DNA of 33,447 bases from an uncultured Muribaculaceae bacterium (GTDB taxonomy: Bacteria > Bacteroidota > Bacteroidia > Bacteroidales > Muribaculaceae): the NCBI GenBank assembly GCA_944321725.1, contig CALUMI010000030.1:1-33447 (forward strand). Direction: 5' to 3'. Of this stretch, positions 25,409 through 33,447 are shown piece by piece. How positions within the stretch are numbered: the first letter of the stretch is position 1; each line of letters opens with the position of its first letter. A program made the translations under genes and the position numbers. Below the pieces are notes generated by a model. That model made no database searches. It was not told the origin of the DNA and saw nothing but the letters and a program-made list of their open reading frames with translations.

Positions 25409-26950
25409 TTATTTGGCAAAACTTACGGAACGTGTTTCTCTGATAACCGTAATTTTCACCTGACCCGGATATGTGAGCTCATCTTGTATCCTGCGCGCAA
25501 GCTCACCCGACAATTTCTCAGTTTCCACATCGGAAATCTTGTCGGCACCGACAATCACACGCAACTCGCGGCCTGCCTGAATGGCATACGTCTTAATTAC
25601 GCCGGGATAAGAGAGGGCAAGCTGCTCAAGGTCATTCAGACGCTTGATGTAGGCTTCCACCACTTCCCTGCGCGCTCCCGGACGCGCTCCGGAAATAGCG
25701 TCGCACACCTGCACAATCGGAGCCAGCAGCGAAGCCTGCTCAACCTCGTCGTGATGCGCTCCTATCGCATTGCAAATGTCAGGTTTCTCCTTATACTTCT
25801 CTGCCAACTTCATTCCGAGTATTGCGTGCGGCAATTCCGGCTCTTCGTCAGGCACTTTGCCTATGTCGTGGAGCAATCCGGCTCTGCGGGCTTTTTTGGG
25901 ATTCAAGCCAAGCTCCGATGCCATTATCGCGCAAAGATTGGCTGTCTCGCGGGAGTGCTGCAACAAATTTTGCCCGTAGCTCGAACGATATTTCATCTTG
26001 CCCACCAAACGTATCAGTTCCGGATGCAATCCGTGTATACCAAGGTCGATAGCCGTGCGTTTGCCGGTTTCTATAATTTCCTCCTCAACTTGTTTGCGCA
26101 CTTTCGCAACCACTTCCTCAATACGCGCCGGGTGTATGCGCCCGTCGGCAACCAATTGGTGAAGAGCCAACCGGGCAATCTCGCGGCGCACAGGGTCAAA
26201 ACCGGAAAGGACAATTGCCTCCGGCGTGTCGTCGACGATTATTTCTATTCCCGTAGCCGCCTCAAGAGCCCTGATGTTTCTTCCTTCCCGTCCAATGATA
26301 CGGCCTTTCATCTCGTCGTTGTCGATATGGAATACGGTCACGGCATTCTCTATAGCCGTTTCTGTTGCCACACGCTGTATGGATTGCACCACAATTCGCT
26401 TAGCCTCTTTGTTGGCCGTAAGTTTGGCCTCATCCATAATATCGTTGATATAAGATGCCGCGGCTGTTTTCGCCTCGTCTTTCAACGACTCCACAAGTTT
26501 TTCCTTAGCCTCTTCCGCCGACAATCCGGATATATGCTCCAACGTTTCCTGAGCTTTTTTCTGCATTTTGTCGAGCTCTGCCTGACGAAGCTCCATGGCT
26601 GCCGTTTGGTTGTCCAATGACACCTTTTGCGCGTCGACCTCGTTGCGTCTGCGCTGCAAATCCGACTGCATCTGGTTAAGCTGCAATTCGCGCTGCTTGG
26701 CTCTCGCCTCAGCGGCCTGCACTTTTGAAAGCCGCGCGTTTGCCTCTTTCTCAAACTCGGCTTTCATTTTCATTTCTTCCTCTTTAGCCTCAAGAAGCTT
26801 GTTTTTCTTCATCACATCAGCCTCAAGCCGCGCCTCGTCCAATATATTCTTGGCGCTGCTATGCGCCATCCTTTTTGTTATGAACAGTGTCACCACGCAA
26901 CCCAAAGCTATGGCGACCACCGCAATGATAACATAATAAACTATAGCCAT
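25409..26950 (-). CDS. rny: ribonuclease Y
   Basis: A 513-residue membrane-anchored endoribonuclease that starts mRNA decay. One N-terminal helix (~4-25, [20 protein letters not shown]) is followed by a long coiled coil (~35-165), a KH domain with the [12 protein letters not shown] loop (~217-228), and an HD domain with GLLHDIGK (H361, D362) and the downstream IGAHHDEVE. Length and domain order match the family. The ATG lies 22 nt after the T-run of an intrinsic terminator, so transcription from upstream must read through it or start at a promoter I cannot see. ricT follows 12 nt downstream. Confidence 0.95.
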   Translation of the reverse strand: MAIVYYVIIAVVAIALGCVVTLFITKRMAHSSAKNILDEARLEADVMKKNKLLEAKEEEMKMKAEFEKEANARLSKVQAAEARAKQRELQLNQMQSDLQRRRNEVDAQKVSLDNQTAAMELRQAELDKMQKKAQETLEHISGLSAEEAKEKLVESLKDEAKTAAASYINDIMDEAKLTANKEAKRIVVQSIQRVATETAIENAVTVFHIDNDEMKGRIIGREGRNIRALEAATGIEIIVDDTPEAIVLSGFDPVRREIARLALHQLVADGRIHPARIEEVVAKVRKQVEEEIIETGKRTAIDLGIHGLHPELIRLVGKMKYRSSYGQNLLQHSRETANLCAIMASELGLNPKKARRAGLLHDIGKVPDEEPELPHAILGMKLAEKYKEKPDICNAIGAHHDEVEQASLLAPIVQVCDAISGARPGARREVVEAYIKRLNDLEQLALSYPGVIKTYAIQAGRELRVIVGADKISDVETEKLSGELARRIQDELTYPGQVKITVIRETRSVSFAK

Positions 26951-26972
26951 TAATATCTGTTTTTATTATTAC

Positions 26973-27013
26973 AAAAAAACACCGCCAATATGCCAAACGG
27001 CATACCACCGGTG
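26973..27013 (-). terminator. intrinsic terminator directly before rny
   Basis: On the minus strand CACCG (27013-27009) pairs with CGGTG (26984-26980), and TATGCC with GGCATA (26989-26994 and 26999-27004). The four-base stretch between is mostly wobble pairs. A run of seven T follows (26979-26973). The T-run ends 22 nt before the rny ATG. Confidence 0.8.
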
Positions 27014-27055
27014 CGGTTAGTTTCTCTTTAATTAATCAGGTATAATAATATATTC

Positions 27056-27097
27056 AAAAAAAAAACGATTGACACGCTTCTGCAAGCATCCCGAATC
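27056..27097 (-). terminator. intrinsic terminator with a ten-T run
   Basis: On the minus strand GATT (27097-27094) pairs with AATC (27070-27067), with inner pairs ending in the tight hairpin GCTT-gcag-AAGC. The stem has about 12 bp with one mismatch and one bulge. It is followed by ten T (27065-27056). It is the first of two tandem terminators between the coiled-coil gene and rny. Confidence 0.75.
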
Positions 27098-27200
27098 AGG
27101 CAACATACTGTCGCCGCAAATATTCCACAAAATATTTATCACGCCAATTCAGGCACAAAAGTTCCGAACCGTCTTTCTTCTCTATCGTTATTATATTGTC
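27056..27200 (-). ncRNA. candidate small non-coding RNA (position suits 6S RNA)
   Basis: The stretch between the coiled-coil gene and the ten-T terminator has no open frame but shows structure, including a 7-bp perfect hairpin (AAATATT / AATATTT around 27118-27137). It ends in a clear intrinsic terminator. I recall 6S RNA lying between the zapA region and rny in related genomes, but I could not match the 6S closing stem and central bubble by eye. A promoter-like ATTG (27148-27145), N20, AATATTTG (27124-27117) lies inside it, so a shorter RNA is another option. The 5' end given is approximate. Confidence 0.35.
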
Positions 27201-27213
27201 AAAACACATTCCG

Positions 27214-27510
27214 TCAACTGTCATTCAATTGCCCGATGCATTTCTCCACATCCCGCACCAATTTGGAAATCAGCTCACGGCTTTTCTGCAATGTGGCATG
27301 GTCGGGCGCAATCAACTTGGCAATTTTCAGATATTGATTTTCTATCTGCAATTTCTCAATTTCCGTCTTTTGCCTCCTCATCTCTTTCTCAAGCTCGCGC
27401 TTCTCATCGGTCAATTCCTTATTTCTGTCCTCCAAAGCATGGTATTTATCGACGAGAATTTGCTGCTTTTGAAGCATGCGCTCAAAAATCTGCGACAGAG
27501 TTTCAGCCAT
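27214..27510 (-). CDS. small coiled-coil protein of unknown function
   Basis: A 98-residue cytoplasmic protein. Residues ~10-62 are a continuous heptad-type coiled coil (ILVDKYHALEDRNKELTDEK and onward, rich in Glu, Lys, Leu). The rest (LKIAKLIAPDHATLQKSRELISKLVRDVEKCIGQL) is helical. It lies 64 nt after zapA with its own -7-type promoter. A coiled-coil partner for the cell-division protein ZapA is plausible from position alone. Confidence 0.8.
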   Translation of the reverse strand: MAETLSQIFERMLQKQQILVDKYHALEDRNKELTDEKRELEKEMRRQKTEIEKLQIENQYLKIAKLIAPDHATLQKSRELISKLVRDVEKCIGQLNDS

Positions 27511-27527
27511 TCTGATCCAAATTTTTA

Positions 27528-27559
27528 CAAAAGTAGCAATTAATTTCCATTATTTGAAA
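27528..27559 (-). promoter_or_regulatory. Bacteroidota-type promoter of the coiled-coil gene
   Basis: On the minus strand TTTC (27559-27556), a 20-nt spacer and TACTTTTG (27535-27528) match the consensus with one mismatch in the -33 box. It overlaps a perfect 12-bp palindrome TTTGAAAACAAA (27553-27564). Confidence 0.55.
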
Positions 27560-27574
27560 ACAAATATGACAAAA

Positions 27575-27880
27575 TCAATCTATTTGGAGCAAAATTTCAT
27601 CCATTTTTTCCTCATATTCCCTGATAAAGTCTTTCAATTCCTTTTCGCGGCGGCTGCTTTCGCCCGCCACGTCATAGTACAATTTGGCATATTGAAAAGC
27701 CATCATGGCCAATATTTGCGTCTTAGTGCGGGAAGGGTGCATCAACTTCCACCTGTCCCACAGCGCGTTAACCTCTTTCTCCACCCTCTTCAAAGACAAC
27801 TCGTCTTTTCTTGGCACAACGGTTATTATTTTCTCTTCGGCAATTCTCAGTGTAAGTTGCTGTTTTTCGGGGTCAATCAT
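27575..27880 (-). CDS. zapA: ZapA family cell division protein
   Basis: A 101-residue protein. A short beta-rich head (KQQLTLRIAEEKIITVVPRKDEL) binds FtsZ in the family, followed by VEKEVNALWDRW and ILAMMAFQYAKLYYDV, which match the ZapA core. A charged coiled-coil tail (SSRREKELKDFIREYEEKMDEILLQ) completes it. ZapA crosslinks FtsZ filaments at the division ring. It has its own consensus promoter and precedes the coiled-coil gene. Confidence 0.82.
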   Translation of the reverse strand: MIDPEKQQLTLRIAEEKIITVVPRKDELSLKRVEKEVNALWDRWKLMHPSRTKTQILAMMAFQYAKLYYDVAGESSRREKELKDFIREYEEKMDEILLQID

Positions 27881-27902
27881 ATTCTTTATTTTTAGCGTCT
27901 AA

Positions 27903-27934
27903 CAAATTTAATCCTTTTTGCCGTCACATCCAAA
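27903..27934 (-). promoter_or_regulatory. Bacteroidota-type promoter of zapA
   Basis: On the minus strand TTTG (27934-27931), a 20-nt spacer and TAAATTTG (27910-27903) match the consensus fully, with the -7 box 22 nt before the ATG. Confidence 0.75.
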
Positions 27935-27960
27935 AAAGCATAAAAAACCACCCCTTGAAA

Positions 27961-28004
27961 TGCGAAAAAGAATGTACCCTGAGAGGATACATCCTTTTTT
28001 CGCA
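27961..28004 (-). terminator. terminator hairpin after the lpxA-like gene
   Basis: TGCGAAAAAG...ATGTACC (27961-27978) pairs with GGATACAT...CTTTTTTCGCA (27985-28004), giving about 17 bp with small bulges and a 6-nt loop. It begins 20 nt past the stop codon of the lpxA-like gene and closes the RND operon. Confidence 0.7.
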
Positions 28005-28024
28005 TTAGGCGGATATTTCAGACG

Positions 28025-28822
28025 CTAATCGTACATATCGACTTTCGGCAACGCTATGAGCTTATTGTTGCACTCGCGGATGAATTTCAAAATCTCATCA
28101 CGCGGCGCGCTCGGCTTAATGTCGGCCTCAATACGCTTCACGGCATTGAACAGCGACACGTTGCACTGATAAATGTGGCGATATGCCTTTGCGATGTCGT
28201 CAATCTCATCCTCAGTGAACCGCCCGGCACGGTCACGCATTATCATGGCGTTCACGCCGTAGTAAACCGCCGGGTTGTGGGCCATAATCACATACGGCGG
28301 GACATTGCCGGATATGCGGCATCCGCCTTTTATGAATACCCAGTCGCCAAGACGGCTGCCGGCATTCACTTTCACCCCTGTAGAAAGGATGGAGGCAAAA
28401 CCGATTTTCACGTCACCGGCAATCTGTGAGCCGTTTCCGAGCACACACCATTCAGCGATATCGGAGTCATGCCCGATGTGGGTTTCAGCCATAAGCACCA
28501 CATTCGCGCCTATCACTGTCGCCTTTTCCTCATGGATACTGCGGTTGATGATTACCTGCTCGCGGATAATGGCGTTATCGCCGATTTTACACAACGTATG
28601 CTCGCCTTTCCAACGGAAATCCTGCGGGTCGGCGCCTACGACAGCGCCGTTAAACACCTTAATTCCGTTGCCTAACCTTGAACCGTGCATAATGCTCGCG
28701 TAGGGCATTATCTCACAATCGTCGCCTATCTCCACATCCTTGTCGATGAAAGCGAAAGGATGAACCTTAATATTGTTGCCGAGTTTTGCCTCGGGGTCAA
28801 CAAAAGCCAATGGACTAATCAT
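28025..28822 (-). CDS. LpxA-like UDP-GlcNAc acyltransferase paralogue
   Basis: A 265-residue left-handed beta-helix protein built from hexapeptide repeats (ISPLAFVDPEAKLGNNIKVH and onward), with an alpha-helical C-terminal region from ~200, the LpxA layout. GADPQDFRWKGE, IIREQVIINR and THIGHD (H115, H118) correspond to conserved LpxA segments, and H118 fits the catalytic histidine. Farther along, segments that in E. coli read AGH and VHQF appear as AGD and VKVN, so acyl or sugar specificity may differ. It is 29 nt downstream of the outer-membrane channel of an RND pump, not in an lpx/fabZ cluster, suggesting a second, specialised copy. Confidence 0.8.
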   Translation of the reverse strand: MISPLAFVDPEAKLGNNIKVHPFAFIDKDVEIGDDCEIMPYASIMHGSRLGNGIKVFNGAVVGADPQDFRWKGEHTLCKIGDNAIIREQVIINRSIHEEKATVIGANVVLMAETHIGHDSDIAEWCVLGNGSQIAGDVKIGFASILSTGVKVNAGSRLGDWVFIKGGCRISGNVPPYVIMAHNPAVYYGVNAMIMRDRAGRFTEDEIDDIAKAYRHIYQCNVSLFNAVKRIEADIKPSAPRDEILKFIRECNNKLIALPKVDMYD

Positions 28823-28851
28823 GGTTTTATATCATTTTAAGTTTGCCTGTC

Positions 28852-30237
28852 TTATTCACGTCCGCCACCAAGTGCCTGATAAAGGCTTATGGCTGACTGA
28901 CTGATTGACAAATCGCACTGCAACTGCGACATTTGGGCAGCCAAGAGCGACTGTTGTGCAGTCAGCACCTCCAAATAGGTAGCAGTGCCTAAAGTTAATA
29001 AATCATTATTATATTCCACTGCTTTTTCCAGATTTTTTACCTGCTCGTCCAACAATTTAACACGCTCGCGGTTTTTATTGAACGAAACGAGATAGTTCGA
29101 CACTTCCGAGCTTGCGTTCAAGACAGTATATTCAAACGTGTTGAGCGACTGCTGCTGCTGTGCTTTGGCCGCTTTCAGGCTTGCGATATTCTGGCTTTGG
29201 AAAAGCGGAGCCACCAAAGAGGCCGCAAGCTGATAGAACCATTCTCCCGGATTCTTTATCACAGAGCCGAGCAGATTGGTGAATCCGCCGGTAGCGGAAA
29301 TCGTGATGTTGGGATAGAATGCCGCACGGGCAAGATTAGTGGAATAGTAAGCCATCGCAAACGACTGCTCTGCAGCACGTACATCGGGACGCGCGGCGAC
29401 ATACTTCATCGGCACGCCCTCCTCCAAATATTCAGGGAAAACAGGCACATACGAAGTGTCGACAGTCCAACGCTGCGGAGCGGAATTGAGCATCAGCGAC
29501 AGTGAGTTGTATGCCTGATTCAATTGGTCCTCAAGCTGAGGTATCTGCGCCATTATCGAATTGTAGTTTGCCTGTGCCTGAACAACGGCAACCTCATTAT
29601 AGCGGCCGGCCTCTTTCAAGTCCTTCATTGTCTGCACGCTTTCTTTCCACAAAGCAGCAGTTTCTTTAGAAAGCTGCAATTCCTTTTCAAGCATCACTAT
29701 CGTATAATAGCAGTTAGCCACACCGGCAATCAGCTGCGAACGTACAGCCTGCTCGTAAGCCTCGGTCTGTTTTACCGACGCCTGAGCCTGACGTTTCGAG
29801 TTGAGCAGGCCGCCGAACAAGTCAAGCTGCCAAGTGGCAGTGGCCGGTATTTGGTATGACCAGCTGTCGCTCGTTATCTTCGAGCCGCCGTAAGAAGCTG
29901 TCCCCACATTCGGCGACAATGAAATCTGCGGAACATAGTTCAACTTTGCGCCAAGCAGCTGGGCGTTGGCGATATCCACGTTCAAGCGGGCGTTTTCCAA
30001 ATCCACATTCTTGTCAAGCGCAATCTGTATCAAAGCCTGCAACTGCGGATCGGTAAACATTTCATCCCATTCGATGTTGCCCAAAGCCGTAGAGTCAACC
30101 TCCTCTTTCTGTGCGGCGGCAATCTCTCCCGATATACCCTCTTCCGGCAATTCGAACTTTTTGTAGATGTGGCAGCTGCTCATCATTGCGGCACTTGCCG
30201 CAATGATGACTGCCATTGATATTTTATTGTATTTCAT
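28852..30237 (-). CDS. RND efflux outer-membrane channel lipoprotein (NodT/OprM-type)
   Basis: A 461-residue outer-membrane factor. The lipoprotein signal ends in SSC (Cys22), followed by HIYKKFELPEE. The duplicated TolC architecture is clear: DPQLQALIQIALDKNVDLENARLNVDIANAQL, then a second half with RPDVRAAEQSFAMAYYSTNLARAAFYPNI and LLTLGTATYLEVLTAQQSLLAAQ. It forms the exit duct for the RND pump encoded 23 nt upstream and is followed by the lpxA-like gene. Confidence 0.93.
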   Translation of the reverse strand: MKYNKISMAVIIAASAAMMSSCHIYKKFELPEEGISGEIAAAQKEEVDSTALGNIEWDEMFTDPQLQALIQIALDKNVDLENARLNVDIANAQLLGAKLNYVPQISLSPNVGTASYGGSKITSDSWSYQIPATATWQLDLFGGLLNSKRQAQASVKQTEAYEQAVRSQLIAGVANCYYTIVMLEKELQLSKETAALWKESVQTMKDLKEAGRYNEVAVVQAQANYNSIMAQIPQLEDQLNQAYNSLSLMLNSAPQRWTVDTSYVPVFPEYLEEGVPMKYVAARPDVRAAEQSFAMAYYSTNLARAAFYPNITISATGGFTNLLGSVIKNPGEWFYQLAASLVAPLFQSQNIASLKAAKAQQQQSLNTFEYTVLNASSEVSNYLVSFNKNRERVKLLDEQVKNLEKAVEYNNDLLTLGTATYLEVLTAQQSLLAAQMSQLQCDLSISQSAISLYQALGGGRE

Positions 30238-30260
30238 AACTTAATCTCGAATAAGTTTGG

Positions 30261-33200
30261 TTATTTACGTACATATTGCTCAATCTGGTCGGCAACCTCC
30301 TCGTTTTGAGTGTCTTTCCACTTCATCGGAACAAATTTCTCCTGAATCTTCTGGAAAATCACAAACAACGCCGGCACGATGAGTACTTGAAGAATCATAC
30401 CGATAAGCATACCGCCTATCGCGCCCGTACCCAACGCCCTGTTACCGTTAGCGCCCGCGCCTGTGGCAAACATCAGCGGCAACAGACCGATAATCAAAGC
30501 GAACGAAGTCATCAAAATAGGACGCAAACGTGCCGAAGCTCCGGCGATGGCCGCGTTGACGATGCTCATGCCGGTCTTGCGGCGGGCAAGAGCGAACTCT
30601 ACAATAAGGATGGCATTCTTGGCCAACAAACCGATAAGCATAATCAAACCGATTTGCAAATATATATTGTTGACAATGCCGAAAATCTTCGCAAATATGA
30701 ATGAGCCCATCAAACCGAACGGAATCGAGAAAATTACAGCCAACGGAAGAATGTAGCTCTCATATTGTGCCGACAACAACAGGTAAACGAAAATCAAGCA
30801 CAAGCCGAACACGATTGCCGTAGACGAGGCCGATGTGTTCTGCTCTTCCCTCGTCATACCGGAGAACTCATAGCCGAATCCCTGCGGAAGAGCCTGTGCG
30901 GCAACTTCCTGAATGGCACGGATGGCATCACCGTTGGAATATCCGTCGGCCGGCGTACCCGTGACACTTATCGACGTGTACATGTTGAAACGGTTAATCA
31001 CGTCAGGACCATACACACGACGCAACGAAATAAAGTTGGTTATAGGCGCCATCTCCCCGCTTCCGTTACGCACCTTTATCTGGTTGAGCGACTCCGGCGA
31101 CACGCGGGATTCCGGGTCAGCCTGCATCATGACACGATAAAGTTTACCGAAGCTGTTGAAGTTGGACACATACATACCGCCCATATATCCCTGCAATGTG
31201 GTGAGCACCGTGCTCGGGCTCAATCCGGCCTGTTTCGTTTTGGCCACATCCACATCAACCATGTATTGCGGGAATGTCGGGTTGAACGTAGTATACGCCG
31301 ACTGTATTTCCGGACGCTTGTTCAACTCGGCAAGGAACGATTGCGAAATCTGGTAGAACTTGTTGATATCGCCACCGGTCTTATCCTGCAACTTGAACTC
31401 GAAACCGTTGGTCATCGAATAACCGGAAATCATAGGCGGCTGGAAGAACATCACACGTCCGTCCTTGATTTGGCTGCCCACTGCTCCGTAAAGCTGCATA
31501 AGCACATTGCCGATTTGCGTTCCCTCTGTTGTACGCTCCGACCAGTCTTTCAACTTGATGATGAACGTACCGTAAGTGTTACCCTGACCGGAAAGGAAGC
31601 TGTAGCCCACAATCTCCGTACGGTATTCCACTGCCGGATTTTGCGCGATGATTGCGTCAACTTTATCCATCACCTCAGTGGTGCGCTCACGTGATGTTGC
31701 CGGCGGCATGTCGACCATACCGAACAACACGCCCTGGTCCTCATCGGGCACCAACGCGGTGGCAGTGCTTACCATCAACAGCACCAACGCCACGATAGAA
31801 GCCGCAACAATGCTGAAAGCCGTCACCTTATGGCGGATAAAGAAGCTGGCGTAACCGTGATAATGGTTAAGCACCACAGCATACATTTTATTGAATCCTT
31901 CATGGAATTTCTGCACCGGAGTGCGTTTTTCACCCGGCTTATGCTCTTTATGGGCGCGCAAGAACACACCGCACATTGCCGGCGACAATGTCAACGCGTT
32001 GATGGCCGACAGACCTATGGCAATCGCCATTGTCAAACCGAACTGACGGTAGAACACTCCCGACGTACCGCCGATAAACGACACCGGAATGAACACAAGC
32101 ATCATGACCAACGTGATTGACACGATTGCGCTGCCTATCTCGCGCATGGCGTCGATGGAAGCCATACGCGGGGACGTGTAGCCCTCATCGAGCTTCGCAT
32201 GGACGGCCTCGACCACCACTATGGCGTCGTCCACCACAATCGCGATTGCAAGCACCAAAGCAGAAAGAGTAATCAAGTTGATAGAGAACCCGATAAGATA
32301 AATTCCGAAGAACGTACCTATCAAAGCCACAGGTATCGCAATGGCAGGAATAATCGTAGAGCGCAAATCCTGCAAGAATATATACACTATAAGGAACACG
32401 AGGATAAACGCCTCAATCAACGTCTTAAGCACCTCGTGAATAGAGGCGAAAAGGAAGTCGTTGACATTCATGGAGATGTTGAACTCCAATCCCTTAGGCA
32501 GGTTTTTCTCGGCATTCTTCAACACTTCAAGCACATCCTCGACAACGGCTGTCGCATTCGAGCCGGCTGTCTGCTGCACCATTGCTGAAGCGGCGTTTTT
32601 ACCGTTAACACGGCTTACAAAACCGTAGTCCAAACGTCCGAGTTCCAATTCCGCAACGTCTTTAAGATAAAGCACCTCGCCATTGGAATTGGTGCGGAGA
32701 ATAATCTCCCCGAACTCCTCCGGAGTTACCAGACGCCCCTTATACCTTAATATATATTGGAAACTTTGGTTGGAGTTTTCGCCCAACTGACCCGGAGCCG
32801 CCTCGATGTTCTGCTCCGACAGAGCCGCCGTGACATCAGTCGGCATCAATCCGTATTGAGCCATTACATCCGGCTTCAGCCATATACGCATAGAGTAGTC
32901 CTGACCCATCAACATCGCGTTACCCACACCGTTGACACGCTTGATTTCCGGTATGACGTTGATGTTCATGTAGTTCTCTATGAATGAGTTGTCGTAAGTG
33001 TTGTCAGGCGAATAAAGCGAAAACACGAGCAAAGTGGAAGTTTGGCGCTTACTGGTTGTCACACCGTAGCTTGTCACCTCAGCCGGCAACAGGCTTTCGG
33101 CCATCGACACACGGTTCTGCACATCGACCGCCGCCATATCGGGGTCAAAACCTTGCTCGAAATACACAGTAATATCCGCGCTGCCCGTATTGGTTGCTGT

Positions 33201-33443
33201 AGATTGCATGTACATCATGCCTTCGGCACCGTTGATTTGCTCCTCAAGCGGGGCAATCACCGAATTAAGCACCGTCTGCGCGTTGGCTCCGGTATATGTA
33301 GCCGACACATTGACTGTAGGAGGCGCGATATCAGGATATTGCAACACAGGCAGCCAAAGCAGCCCGACTATACCCAATATCACGATGAATATTGAGATTA
33401 CCGTCGAGAGCACCGGACGGTTAATAAAAGCATCAAGTTTCAT
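30261..33443 (-). CDS. RND (HAE1/AcrB-type) efflux transporter
   Basis: A 1060-residue proton-driven inner-membrane exporter, full length for the family. It begins [22 protein letters not shown]4 carries the paired aspartates in [16 protein letters not shown], and TM10 the lysine in [18 protein letters not shown], the proton relay residues of AcrB. Two large periplasmic loops contain [18 protein letters not shown] and other porter-domain segments. About twelve membrane helices are visible. The start codon is 4 nt from the window edge, so the adaptor gene usually found just upstream would lie outside. The following channel and lpxA-like genes complete the operon. Confidence 0.96.
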   Translation of the reverse strand: MKLDAFINRPVLSTVISIFIVILGIVGLLWLPVLQYPDIAPPTVNVSATYTGANAQTVLNSVIAPLEEQINGAEGMMYMQSTATNTGSADITVYFEQGFDPDMAAVDVQNRVSMAESLLPAEVTSYGVTTSKRQTSTLLVFSLYSPDNTYDNSFIENYMNINVIPEIKRVNGVGNAMLMGQDYSMRIWLKPDVMAQYGLMPTDVTAALSEQNIEAAPGQLGENSNQSFQYILRYKGRLVTPEEFGEIILRTNSNGEVLYLKDVAELELGRLDYGFVSRVNGKNAASAMVQQTAGSNATAVVEDVLEVLKNAEKNLPKGLEFNISMNVNDFLFASIHEVLKTLIEAFILVFLIVYIFLQDLRSTIIPAIAIPVALIGTFFGIYLIGFSINLITLSALVLAIAIVVDDAIVVVEAVHAKLDEGYTSPRMASIDAMREIGSAIVSITLVMMLVFIPVSFIGGTSGVFYRQFGLTMAIAIGLSAINALTLSPAMCGVFLRAHKEHKPGEKRTPVQKFHEGFNKMYAVVLNHYHGYASFFIRHKVTAFSIVAASIVALVLLMVSTATALVPDEDQGVLFGMVDMPPATSRERTTEVMDKVDAIIAQNPAVEYRTEIVGYSFLSGQGNTYGTFIIKLKDWSERTTEGTQIGNVLMQLYGAVGSQIKDGRVMFFQPPMISGYSMTNGFEFKLQDKTGGDINKFYQISQSFLAELNKRPEIQSAYTTFNPTFPQYMVDVDVAKTKQAGLSPSTVLTTLQGYMGGMYVSNFNSFGKLYRVMMQADPESRVSPESLNQIKVRNGSGEMAPITNFISLRRVYGPDVINRFNMYTSISVTGTPADGYSNGDAIRAIQEVAAQALPQGFGYEFSGMTREEQNTSASSTAIVFGLCLIFVYLLLSAQYESYILPLAVIFSIPFGLMGSFIFAKIFGIVNNIYLQIGLIMLIGLLAKNAILIVEFALARRKTGMSIVNAAIAGASARLRPILMTSFALIIGLLPLMFATGAGANGNRALGTGAIGGMLIGMILQVLIVPALFVIFQKIQEKFVPMKWKDTQNEEVADQIEQYVRK

Positions 33444-33447
33444 ATTT

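Noticed and set aside
24719..26620. 633-codon open frame on the + strand
   Set aside because: It lies antisense across rny and ricT, spans the gap between them, and its translation shows no domain; both minus-strand genes have complete family motifs.
27190..27202. TTGACA and TATAAT on the minus strand near the coiled-coil gene end
   Set aside because: They look like E. coli sigma-70 boxes but are only 1 nt apart, and Bacteroidota use a different consensus.
30765..31694. 309-codon + strand frame inside the RND gene
   Set aside because: Antisense shadow of a full-length AcrB-type gene; the translation is rich in His and Arg without domain features.
1..33447. tRNA, rRNA, CRISPR array, insertion sequence or prophage
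   Set aside because: No gap is large enough for rRNA, no repeat-spacer pattern or transposase/integrase was seen, and no cloverleaf was recognised in the intergenic regions by eye.

Overview
The window looks like chromosomal DNA from a Bacteroidota (Bacteroidales) bacterium; Muribaculaceae is my guess, from the style of the secreted proteins. The evidence is two proteins with type IX secretion sorting tails, a GldH-type lipoprotein, BACON-like domains, a LytS/LytTR pair behind a MacAB pump, and Bacteroidota-type promoters (TTTG, 19-20 nt, TAnnTTTG). I see no rRNA, tRNA, CRISPR array, insertion sequence or prophage. The first ~70 bases are G-rich and end in 22 consecutive Gs, which looks like an assembly or sequencing artefact at a contig edge. 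The right edge lies 4 bases before a start codon.

Left part (71-6274, + strand): a 5'-truncated M6 metallopeptidase and a second secreted protein, both with C-terminal sorting domains; a 300-bp gap with inverted repeats; then pyrE and an SRPBCC-family gene. A 10-bp stem terminator separates these from a minus-strand group (6366-11345): a PrsW-like intramembrane protease, a membrane-anchored zinc-ribbon/BACON/DnaJ-zinc-finger protein, a DUF3109 protein, then (from its own promoter) an ArnT-like glycosyltransferase and a small lipoprotein.

Middle (11706-17994, + strand): one compact operon with a TolC-like outer-membrane protein, a MacA-like adaptor, MacB-like ATPase and permease as separate genes, a LytS-type histidine kinase and a LytTR response regulator. 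It ends at a perfect 17-bp-stem terminator shared with the convergent gene.

Right part (18105-33443, all minus strand): HU, a 29-residue ribosome-associated-type protein (AURKAIP1/COX24 family) and RNase G; a tight set reading rny, ricT, gldH, a HAD phosphatase, an M24 peptidase and the CCA-adding enzyme; then zapA and a coiled-coil gene, followed by two tandem intrinsic terminators in front of rny; and finally an RND efflux pump, its outer-membrane channel and a divergent LpxA paralogue.

The least explained parts are the PrsW/zinc-ribbon pair, the non-coding stretch with two terminators before rny, the hairpin ahead of RNase G, and the LpxA paralogue inside an efflux operon. All family names were assigned by reading the sequence, without database searches.
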